This document shows positions 1 to 5,171 of a DNA stretch of 5,597 nt, in pieces. The stretch's first letter is position 1, and each line of letters begins with the position of its first letter. The DNA is from Clostridia bacterium. Its GTDB lineage: Bacteria > Bacillota > Clostridia > Oscillospirales > Oscillospiraceae. The DNA lies in contig JAGKTU010000104.1 in assembly GCA_021153265.1 (NCBI GenBank), positions 1 to 5,597 on the forward strand. The letters run 5' to 3'. The translations under genes were made by a program, and so were the position numbers. A model generated the notes under the pieces. The model saw nothing but the letters and a program-made list of their open reading frames with translations. It searched no databases and was not told the origin of the DNA.

Positions 1-443
1 CCACCGTCCAAATCGTCTTCCTTGCCGCCGACTTTGCCCAGTTCTGCTTCCACGGGAACGCCCATGGCGTGAGCGGCGTCCACAACAGACTTCGTAATGG
101 CGATATTCTCCTCAAACACGCTATGGGAACCGTCGATCATCACCGAAGTATAGCCCGCCCGAAGGGTGCGCATGGCCAGATTAAAGCTGCTGCCATGGTC
201 TAAGTGCATGACCACAGGAACGGTGGCTGCGGCGGCTGCGGCCGCCACATTGGCATAGTACAGTTCCGGAGCAGCATATTTCAGGGTGCCGGGGGTGGTC
301 TGAATGATCACCGGGGAGCGCAGCTCTTCGGCAGCGGCGATGACCGCCTGCACCATCTCCATGTTTTCGACATTAAATGCGCCGATGGCGTAGTGATTCT
401 TCTGCGCGTCCAGCAGCAGTTCCTTAGATGTAACCAAAGACAT
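1..443 (-). CDS. Class II ketose-bisphosphate aldolase (tagatose/fructose-bisphosphate type), N-terminal 147 residues; runs off left edge
   Basis: Members of this zinc-dependent family reversibly split a ketose-1,6-bisphosphate into dihydroxyacetone phosphate and glyceraldehyde 3-phosphate in the cytoplasm. The translated part starts MSLVTSKELL and contains the family hallmarks: the AIGAFNVENME segment (residues 19-29), SPVIIQTTPGT (43-53), the VVMHLDHGSS block (77-86; Asp82 as likely catalytic acid/base and His83 as likely Zn ligand), the DGSH block (104-107) and VEAELGKVGGKEDD (131-144). The rest, including the later Zn-binding histidines, lies outside the window; full-length relatives are about 280-310 residues. 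The ATG start is supported by AGGAG (plus-strand 451-455) with a 7-nt spacer. It lies 22 nt after the oxidoreductase gene, so the two are probably co-transcribed. An unusual run of seven alanines (67-73) precedes the active-site strand. Tagatose-bisphosphate aldolase (GatY/KbaY type) suits the PTS next door, but fructose-bisphosphate aldolase cannot be excluded from this fragment. Confidence 0.93.
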   Translation of the reverse strand, partial: MSLVTSKELLLDAQKNHYAIGAFNVENMEMVQAVIAAAEELRSPVIIQTTPGTLKYAAPELYYANVAAAAAAATVPVVMHLDHGSSFNLAMRTLRAGYTSVMIDGSHSVFEENIAITKSVVDAAHAMGVPVEAELGKVGGKEDDLDG

Positions 444-450
444 AGGGATT

Positions 451-455
451 CTCCT
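451..455 (-). promoter_or_regulatory. Ribosome binding site of the aldolase gene
   Basis: On the minus strand AGGAG lies 7 nt before the ATG at 443, in the 22-nt gap after the oxidoreductase stop codon. It fixes the aldolase start and shows the gene has its own translation initiation site within a shared message. Confidence 0.8.
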
Positions 456-465
456 TTTCTTTTTA

Positions 466-1431
466 TCAAAAACCGAGTTCGGCATATTTACGGGCTTTTT
501 CCAAAACGTCCACCACCTGGCAGGTGGTTTCCAGCGCGGCATAGCAATCCTGAGGCTGCTTTTCCTTGATCAGGCGACCAATATCCTGCACCTCGTGATA
601 CCAGGGATTCTCCGGCAGGTGAAGCTCTACAGTTTCTTGTCCCCGGACATTCAGTTCTACCGTCTGGCAGTTACTGCTGCTGGGCGTGACCCGGATAAAG
701 CCATTCTCACCCACGATCTGGACGCCGTTCTGAGCCGCACAATCTTTTGCGCCAACACATTGGCACAGGAAATCCGGGTATTCCAGCATCAGCATACCGC
801 TGGTATCCACACCGTTATCGTGCAGATTGGGGAAATAATGCACCTTCTTCGGCGCGCCGAACAGACCCACCACAAAGTGGATGTTGTACAAATTGATATC
901 CATCAGGGCGCCGCCCTTGAAATTGGGGTCCAGCACCGGAGACACCTTACCTGCCAAAAGAGCCGGGTAGCGGCTGGAATACTGGCAGAAAGTACACATC
1001 ACCAACTTCAGCTTACCCAACTCCGGCAGCTTTTCCCGAACGAAGCTATAGTGGGGGTGGTGGGCCGTGGTGATGGCTTCAAAGAGGTACAGGCCCTTCT
1101 CCTTCGCCAATGCTACCAATTCTTCCGCTTCGGCCAGAGTGGGGGCAAAAGGCTTTTCGCACAGGACATGCTTTCCCGCCAGTAGGGCCGCCTTGGTCTG
1201 CCCATAGTGAAGGGCATTGGGAGATGCCACGTAAACCATGTCTATCTCCGGGGCGGAGAGCATATCTTCCATTGAGGTATAAACCGTTTTGATTCCAAAC
1301 TCATCTGCCAGTTTCCGTCCCGTTTCCTCCCGTCGGGAATAAACCGCCACGCAGTTCAGCACATCGCTCTTTGCAAATTCCTGCAGCATACTTTTGGTAA
1401 TGGCACCGGTTCCGATTGCGCACAGATTCAT
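466..1431 (-). CDS. Gfo/Idh/MocA-family NAD(P)-dependent oxidoreductase
   Basis: A 321-residue protein, a normal length for this family of cytoplasmic dehydrogenases that oxidise or reduce sugars, inositols and related polyols. An N-terminal Rossmann fold is seen in AIGTGAITKSM (residues 5-15), a typical dinucleotide-binding glycine turn, followed by the VAVYSRR strand end (28-34) and VYVASPNALH (67-76). The catalytic EKP signature is at 92-94 (CEKPFAP, Lys93). The C-terminal α/β substrate domain has GGALMDINLYNIH (173-185), the usual second signature, with Asp178, Tyr182 and His185; the common glycine at 180 is Asn. The ATG start has GAGGAGG 7 nt upstream. It sits between the AraC regulator (59-nt gap) and the aldolase (22-nt gap), suggesting a catabolic role in the same sugar pathway. 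The substrate cannot be read from the sequence; the family is broad, and some members are NAD-dependent glycosidases rather than simple dehydrogenases. Confidence 0.94.
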   Translation of the reverse strand: MNLCAIGTGAITKSMLQEFAKSDVLNCVAVYSRREETGRKLADEFGIKTVYTSMEDMLSAPEIDMVYVASPNALHYGQTKAALLAGKHVLCEKPFAPTLAEAEELVALAKEKGLYLFEAITTAHHPHYSFVREKLPELGKLKLVMCTFCQYSSRYPALLAGKVSPVLDPNFKGGALMDINLYNIHFVVGLFGAPKKVHYFPNLHDNGVDTSGMLMLEYPDFLCQCVGAKDCAAQNGVQIVGENGFIRVTPSSSNCQTVELNVRGQETVELHLPENPWYHEVQDIGRLIKEKQPQDCYAALETTCQVVDVLEKARKYAELGF

Positions 1432-1438
1432 AACACAG

Positions 1439-1445
1439 CCTCCTC
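1439..1445 (-). promoter_or_regulatory. Ribosome binding site of the oxidoreductase gene
   Basis: GAGGAGG on the minus strand, 7 nt before the ATG at 1431. This is a near-perfect Shine-Dalgarno site. Confidence 0.85.
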
Positions 1446-1461
1446 ATACTAATTCTTAATA

Positions 1462-1476
1462 AAAACGTTCCGTTTT
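1462..1476. repeat. Short inverted repeat in the gap between the AraC gene and the oxidoreductase gene
   Basis: Perfect 6-bp arms AAAACG and CGTTTT are separated by 3 nt (TTC on the plus strand). It lies in the 59-nt gap between the AraC stop (1491) and the oxidoreductase start (1431). As RNA it would form only a weak, AT-rich stem with no adequate U tract, so it is not a convincing terminator. It could be an operator for a separate start of transcription, or chance. I found no good promoter in this gap. Confidence 0.3.
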
Positions 1477-1490
1477 ATCAAGAACTGCTA

Positions 1491-2678
1491 TCAGTAAATT
1501 CTTTTTGCGTATTCACTGGGGGAAATATGATACTTCTGGTTGAATGCGTTGGAGAAATAATGGATGGAGCTGTAGCCCAGCTTCAGGGAAATCTCGCTGA
1601 TGGTATACTTATTCTCCCGGAGCATCTGGCAGCTCTTTTCCAGCTTCATATCGCTGATGTACTTCTTTGGGGACTGATTGACAGAATTTTTGAACAAAAG
1701 CTGCAGCGACGACCGGGAAAGGGAGAACTGCTGGCAGATCTCCGCGATGGTCAGCGGCTCACAAATTTTGTTTTCCACATAGGTAATGATTCGCTCGAAC
1801 AGCTCGTCCTGATAGTTCTGCCGCACCATTCGGGCAGGCTTCTCGGTAGGCTGCGTGTATTCCCCCTGCAGCAGCCGGATGACGGTCTCCGTCAGGAGGC
1901 AATGCATCAGACTGTCCATATATGGCGCGCCGGTGGTGCTCTCCTGCACCAAGGTCTTCATCAGGGTGTAGATCTTCTTGTGATAAGGAAATACCTTGTT
2001 GATCAGAACATCGTACCAGTTGCTCAGCAGATCCGGAGAGATATTCTCCATGTTGAACATAATGGTCACATAGGTCGCCGAATTTTCATCATCGGTATAC
2101 TGATTATGGAACTGGCCGGGACCGTAAATGATCAGCTCTTTCTCGTTGAGCCGGTAGGTCTGCCCCTCCACGTCGGTATACAGCGTGCCGGTATCCACAT
2201 AGGTAAGCTCAAAGAAGTTATGCTTCTCACCGCGAAACCGATAACCCGGGGTCCTTACACGGTAATAATAGCCCAAGATATCCATGATTTGAATTTTGGG
2301 CAACAAAGGCCGGTATTCATAGGGCGTAGACAATGTGGTCACATCCAAGGAATAATCCGGGGCGACGTACAGGTCGTATGTCAGTTCCGGGGTCGTGGCA
2401 ACCACGGCAAAATACACATTGGGTTTGATATGGATTCGCTGATTCATGCCGAATTTTTCGATCGTTGTGTTCTCCGGATCGTTAGAAACCAGCAAAACGC
2501 CGATACCGCTCTGCACTACAATATATACATCACAGCTATAATGGGAGAATTGATTCAGATACCGCTGTGCAGTCACCTGCTGGGTTTGACGGAGCAGTTT
2601 TTCCTCATTTTCTTCGCTAAATTTCTTAAAAACAGAGCCATATTCCCAGAAAGCCGCACTTGCAGTTTCGTTTTGCAC
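1491..2678 (-). CDS. AraC-family transcriptional regulator with cupin-like sensor region
   Basis: A 395-residue predicted regulator. The C-terminal ~100 residues (about 294-393) form the double helix-turn-helix of the AraC family: LTIAEICQQFSLSRSSLQLL is the first HTH and ISEISLKLGYSSIHYFSNAF the second, followed by the conserved SPSEYAKRIY end. Residues about 148-208 resemble the AraC-type cupin ligand-binding barrel (FRGEKHNFFELTYVDTG, then IIYGPGQFHNQY). The first ~115 residues are β-rich (CDVYIVVQSGIGVLLV, KPNVYFAVVATTPELTYDLY) and I do not recognise them as a named domain; they may be a second sensory module. I chose GTG at 2678 because GGAGGTGG lies 5 nt upstream; a TTG at 2699 is in frame but has no ribosome site and lies upstream of the predicted transcript start. 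It is divergent from the PTS genes and probably regulates them, likely as an activator in response to the sugar; this is inference from gene order. Confidence 0.93.
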   Translation of the reverse strand: MQNETASAAFWEYGSVFKKFSEENEEKLLRQTQQVTAQRYLNQFSHYSCDVYIVVQSGIGVLLVSNDPENTTIEKFGMNQRIHIKPNVYFAVVATTPELTYDLYVAPDYSLDVTTLSTPYEYRPLLPKIQIMDILGYYYRVRTPGYRFRGEKHNFFELTYVDTGTLYTDVEGQTYRLNEKELIIYGPGQFHNQYTDDENSATYVTIMFNMENISPDLLSNWYDVLINKVFPYHKKIYTLMKTLVQESTTGAPYMDSLMHCLLTETVIRLLQGEYTQPTEKPARMVRQNYQDELFERIITYVENKICEPLTIAEICQQFSLSRSSLQLLFKNSVNQSPKKYISDMKLEKSCQMLRENKYTISEISLKLGYSSIHYFSNAFNQKYHISPSEYAKRIY

Positions 2679-2683
2679 TTCTA

Positions 2684-2691
2684 CCACCTCC
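2684..2691 (-). promoter_or_regulatory. Ribosome binding site deciding the GTG start of the AraC gene
   Basis: GGAGGTGG on the minus strand, 5 nt before GTG at 2678. It lies downstream of the alternative TTG codon at 2699, so it can serve only the GTG. Confidence 0.75.
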
Positions 2692-2700
2692 GATTGCAAT

Positions 2701-2709
2701 AGTATAGCA
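2701..2709 (-). promoter_or_regulatory. Predicted extended -10 promoter of the AraC gene
   Basis: On the minus strand TGCTATACT gives a TGn extended -10 with TATACT (5 of 6 to TATAAT). No good -35 is present at 17 nt (TAGTCA), as is usual for extended -10 promoters. The predicted transcript start near 2694 leaves a leader of only about 16 nt. A 5-bp inverted repeat (GTATA at 2702-2706, TATAC at 2715-2719) overlaps the -10 and could serve autoregulation, but this is weak. Confidence 0.5.
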
Positions 2710-2816
2710 CAACTTATACACTTTGACTAGTGGATTCTGTTTTTTCGTCATTTTGCATCAAATATGGACATAATGTGAATTGACTATTTATGTTAAATAA
2801 CATACTAAAAAATGTA
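2710..2816. promoter_or_regulatory. AT-rich divergent control region between the AraC gene and the PTS operon
   Basis: No gene is supported here; open frames are short or overlap the real genes antisense. The stretch is much more AT-rich than its surroundings and lies between the two divergent promoters, so it should hold the operator sites for the AraC protein. The clearest structure is the inverted repeat at 2789-2804. The heptamer TTGACTA occurs twice (2723-2729 and 2780-2786), and its core recurs inverted in the PTS leader (2870-2875). I saw no convincing catabolite-response element matching the CcpA consensus. Confidence 0.6.
2789..2804. repeat. Perfect 7-bp inverted repeat upstream of the PTS promoter (candidate operator)
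   Basis: TATGTTA and TAACATA are separated by two bases, giving a 16-bp near-palindrome. It is centred about 55 bp upstream of the predicted PTS transcript start near 2852 and ends 12 bp before the -35 element, a position typical of an activator site. AraC proteins usually bind direct rather than inverted repeats, so the binding protein is uncertain. Confidence 0.45.
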
Positions 2817-2845
2817 AAGACAACATGAACAAAAATCACTATAAT
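2817..2845 (+). promoter_or_regulatory. Predicted sigma-A promoter of the PTS operon
   Basis: AAGACA (2817-2822, 4 of 6 to TTGACA) and a perfect TATAAT (2840-2845) are separated by exactly 17 nt. Transcription would start near 2852, giving a leader of about 46 nt before the EIIB start codon. The perfect -10 with a weak -35 suits an activator-dependent, strongly inducible promoter. Confidence 0.75.
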
Positions 2846-2882
2846 CAAGGTACGCTGAATTGGAAACTCAGTCAATAAAATC

Positions 2883-2892
2883 AAGGAGGAGA
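2883..2892 (+). promoter_or_regulatory. Strong ribosome binding site of the EIIB gene
   Basis: AAGGAGGAGA ends 5 nt before the ATG at 2898. It is close to the full anti-Shine-Dalgarno complement, consistent with high expression of the first PTS gene. Confidence 0.85.
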
Positions 2893-2897
2893 TTCCC

Positions 2898-3374
2898 ATG
2901 CCGAACATTGTTTTGACCCGAATCGACAATCGTCTTGTCCACGGTCAGGTTGCTACCCAGTGGTGTGGCTCCATCGGTGCTAACCTCATTCTGGTTGCCA
3001 ACGATGAAGTCGCCGGTAACAAGCTGCGCCAGGGTCTGATGGACATGGCTGCCCCCAGCTACGCAGCAATGCGTTACTGGACCATCCAGAAGACGATTGA
3101 AACCATCCACAAGGCCAGCGACAAGCAGAAGATCTTTATCGTCTGCGAGACTCCCACTGACGTCCTGCGTCTGGTCGAGGGTGGCGTTCCCCTCAAGAAA
3201 GTGAACATTGGCAATATGCACATGGCCGAAGGCAAGCGCCAGGTGGCCGGCTCCGTCGCTGTCGATGACAAGGACGTCGCTGCATTTGCCAAGCTGCGCG
3301 AGCTTGGTGTGGAACTTGAAATTCGCCGGGTTCCCAGTGAGCCCTCCGAAAGCATCGAGAAGCTGTTCAAGTAA
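2898..3374 (+). CDS. PTS mannose/N-acetylgalactosamine-family EIIB component
   Basis: A 158-residue cytoplasmic phosphotransfer protein, full length for the family. It takes phosphate from EIIA and passes it to the sugar as it crosses EIIC/EIID. The active-site signature RIDNRLVHGQV is at residues 8-18, with His15 the phosphorylated residue. The segment VNIGNMH (102-108) resembles the galactosamine/N-acetylgalactosamine branch more than the mannose or sorbose branches, which usually have a VGGM-type sequence there; this subgroup call comes from memory of the families and is an inference. It is the first gene of the rightward operon, with EIIC 45 nt downstream. Codon use is biased but less extreme than in EIIC and EIID. 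The real substrate could be GalNAc, galactosamine or another amino sugar or hexose. Confidence 0.96.
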   Translation: MPNIVLTRIDNRLVHGQVATQWCGSIGANLILVANDEVAGNKLRQGLMDMAAPSYAAMRYWTIQKTIETIHKASDKQKIFIVCETPTDVLRLVEGGVPLKKVNIGNMHMAEGKRQVAGSVAVDDKDVAAFAKLRELGVELEIRRVPSEPSESIEKLFK

Positions 3375-3403
3375 TTGCTTCCCCTTGCGCAAAAAATTTG
3401 AAT

Positions 3404-3410
3404 AAAGGAG
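3404..3410 (+). promoter_or_regulatory. Ribosome binding site of the EIIC gene
   Basis: AAAGGAG lies 9 nt before the ATG at 3420, in the 45-nt gap after EIIB. No promoter or terminator hairpin is evident in this gap. Confidence 0.8.
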
Positions 3411-3419
3411 TAACTCTTC

Positions 3420-4340
3420 ATGAGCTTTAATGCGATTCAGATCATTCTGGTTTTCGCTTGGGTGTTCATCATCGCAATCGACCAGTTTGACTTCCTGGAA
3501 TCCCTGTATCAGCCCATCGTCACCGGCGCTGTCATCGGTGCGATCCTGGGCGATCTGAAGACCGGTCTGGTCGTCGGCGGTACCTACCAGCTGATGACCA
3601 TCGGTAACATGCCCGTTGGCGGCGCTCAGCCCCCCAATGCTGTTATCGGCGGCGTTATGGCCGTTGTCTTTGCTATCGGCTCCAAGCTGGAAACCGGCGC
3701 TGCTGTCGGTCTGGCTGTTCCCTTTGCTCTGATCGGCCAGTATATGGTCACCTTGCTGTTCACTGTCATGTCCCCCATGATGTCCGTGGCTGACAAGATG
3801 GCTGAAAAGGGCGACCACAAGGGTATCGTTCGTCTGAACTGGCTGGCTATGGCTGCTCTGGGTCTGCTGTTCGCTGTTGTCTGCACTCTCGGTATGATCG
3901 GCGGCGAGGCCATGGGCAAGACCCTCGAATCCCTGTCTAAAGCTCAGCCTTGGATCATGAGTGGTCTGAGCGTTGCCGGCGGTATGATGCGTTTCGTCGG
4001 TTTCGCTACCCTGCTGCGTATTATGCTCTCCAATGATCAATGGGGCATCTACTTCGCTGGCTTCTCTCTGGCCACCATCATCGGTTATGTTGCTGATCTG
4101 ACCAGCATCGTTCTTACTAATGCAGGCTTCACCAACACAATCCTTGATAAGGGCGAAACCATCATTAACCATGGTATTGAGGCAACAGAACGCGTTGGTA
4201 GCATCGCCAATGTGAGCGGTTCCGCTTTGCTGCTGATTGCTTTCATCGGCATTGCTCTGGCTCTGAACGACTTCCAGACCAACGTTGCTCTCAAGAAAGC
4301 TGGTTCTAACGAAAATGGAGGCGACGACGATGGCATCTAA
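3420..4340 (+). CDS. PTS mannose/N-acetylgalactosamine-family EIIC permease component
   Basis: An integral membrane subunit of the sugar channel, 306 residues, longer than the roughly 255-270 usual in the family. Conserved features are DFLESLYQPIVTGAVIGAIL (residues 24-43), GDLKTGLVVGGTYQLMTIGN (44-63) and VGGAQPPNAVIGGVM (66-80), followed by several hydrophobic helices (about 96-120, 141-160, 182-200, 208-224, 266-283). The C-terminus ends in an acidic DDDGI tail, resembling the acidic tail that ends in GI in AgaC-type proteins. The extra length maps to about residues 224-264, between two helices, and looks like an insertion. ATG at 3420 is chosen from its ribosome site. The stop overlaps the EIID start by 11 nt, a sign of translational coupling. 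Nearly all arginines use CGT, a mark of high expression. It should pair with the EIID encoded next. Confidence 0.96.
   Translation: MSFNAIQIILVFAWVFIIAIDQFDFLESLYQPIVTGAVIGAILGDLKTGLVVGGTYQLMTIGNMPVGGAQPPNAVIGGVMAVVFAIGSKLETGAAVGLAVPFALIGQYMVTLLFTVMSPMMSVADKMAEKGDHKGIVRLNWLAMAALGLLFAVVCTLGMIGGEAMGKTLESLSKAQPWIMSGLSVAGGMMRFVGFATLLRIMLSNDQWGIYFAGFSLATIIGYVADLTSIVLTNAGFTNTILDKGETIINHGIEATERVGSIANVSGSALLLIAFIGIALALNDFQTNVALKKAGSNENGGDDDGI
4317..4321 (+). promoter_or_regulatory. Ribosome binding site deciding the EIID start
   Basis: GGAGG lies 8 nt before ATG 4330, inside the end of the EIIC gene. It favours this start over the in-frame ATG codons at 4285 and 4315, which have no such site. Confidence 0.8.
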
Positions 4341-5157
4341 GCAGATTCAGACTACTTATAACAACCTGACCCCCGCCGCTGCTCTGGATAAGAAGACCCT
4401 GAACAAGATGGTTTGGCGTTCTCTGAACCTGCAGGGTTCCTTCAACTACGAGCGTATGCAGGCTAACGGCTGGCTGTACGGCATCCTGCCCGGCCTGCTG
4501 GCAATCCACGGTGAAGATTCTGACGACCTGAAGCTCTCCATGGCTCATAACCTGGAGTTCTTCAACACCCACCCCTTCCTGGTCACCTTCGTTATGGGCA
4601 TCATCCTGTCCCTGGAACAGCAGAAGACTGACATCAACACCATCCGTGCTGTCCGTGTTGCTGCTATGGGCCCCCTGGGCGGCATCGGCGACGCTATCTT
4701 CTGGTTCACTCTGGTTCCCATCGCTGCCGGTATCGGCTCTAACATGGCTATCCAGGGCAACATCATGGGTCCCATCATGTTCCTGTTGATCTTCAACGTT
4801 GTTCAGTTCGCTGTTCGTTTCTTCCTGATGCACTGGTCCTACAGTCTGGGCACTAAGGCTATTGAGGTGTTGACTGCCAATGCTAAGGAGTTTACCCATG
4901 CAGCCTCCCTGCTGGGTGTCTTCATCGTTGGCGCTCTGACCTCCAACTACGGCGGCACCACTCTGTCTGCTAATCTGGCACTGGAGAATGGCACTACCAT
5001 CCAGTCCATTCTGGACGGCGTCCTGCCCAAGATGATCCCCTTGGGTCTGACTCTGGGCCTGTACTTCCTGATGAAGAAGAAGGGCTGGACTCCCATTATG
5101 TGCATCGGTGCTCTGCTGGTTCTGGGCCTGCTGGGCGCTCTGGTCGGCATTTTCTAA
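4330..5157 (+). CDS. PTS mannose/N-acetylgalactosamine-family EIID component
   Basis: A 275-residue membrane subunit, the normal length, that forms the sugar-translocating complex with EIIC; EIID is found only in the mannose-type PTS. Signatures are WRSLNLQGSFNYERMQANGW (residues 29-48), LEFFNTHPFLVTFVMGI (75-91), and AAMGPLGGIGDAIFWFTLVP (111-130). The C-terminal part has hydrophobic helices (about 148-167, 190-204, 254-275) around a polar segment (206-231). The start at 4330 gives the expected N-terminus MASKQ and an 11-nt overlap with EIIC; starting at 4285 would add 15 unlike residues. All five arginines are CGT and leucines are mostly CTG, the signature of a very highly expressed gene. 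The HAD gene follows 14 nt later without a terminator. Confidence 0.96.
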   Translation: MASKQIQTTYNNLTPAAALDKKTLNKMVWRSLNLQGSFNYERMQANGWLYGILPGLLAIHGEDSDDLKLSMAHNLEFFNTHPFLVTFVMGIILSLEQQKTDINTIRAVRVAAMGPLGGIGDAIFWFTLVPIAAGIGSNMAIQGNIMGPIMFLLIFNVVQFAVRFFLMHWSYSLGTKAIEVLTANAKEFTHAASLLGVFIVGALTSNYGGTTLSANLALENGTTIQSILDGVLPKMIPLGLTLGLYFLMKKKGWTPIMCIGALLVLGLLGALVGIF

Positions 5158-5171
5158 TCACAGCTTAAACT

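Noticed and set aside
595..1185. A 196-codon plus-strand open frame opposite the oxidoreductase gene
   Set aside because: It is antisense to a protein with clear Rossmann and EKP motifs and shows no family features of its own.
1446..1490. Internal promoter for the oxidoreductase and aldolase genes
   Set aside because: A TTGATA-like -35 exists on the minus strand, but the -10 at the right distance (TAAGAA) matches poorly, so it was not called.
1527..2702. A 391-codon plus-strand open frame opposite the AraC gene
   Set aside because: It is the antisense shadow of a clear AraC-family protein, has no recognisable domain, and its composition is that of reverse-complemented codons.
2780..2808. 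Alternative plus-strand promoter TTGACT-N17-TACTAA
   Set aside because: The -10 matches only 3 of 6 positions, whereas the element 37 bp downstream has a perfect TATAAT with correct spacing.
2710..2897. CcpA catabolite-response element
   Set aside because: I looked for a match to the usual consensus with a central CG in both strands of the control region and saw none that was convincing.
2868..4172. A 434-codon minus-strand open frame opposite EIIB and EIIC
   Set aside because: It lies antisense to two unmistakable PTS genes. Its Gln/Asp/His/Ser-rich translation is what strong codon bias produces on the opposite strand. No ribosome site or family motif was seen.
4285..4329. Upstream in-frame start for EIID adding 15 residues
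   Set aside because: The GGAGG site at 4317-4321 points to ATG 4330, and the added residues merely overlap EIIC and do not look like an EIID N-terminus.
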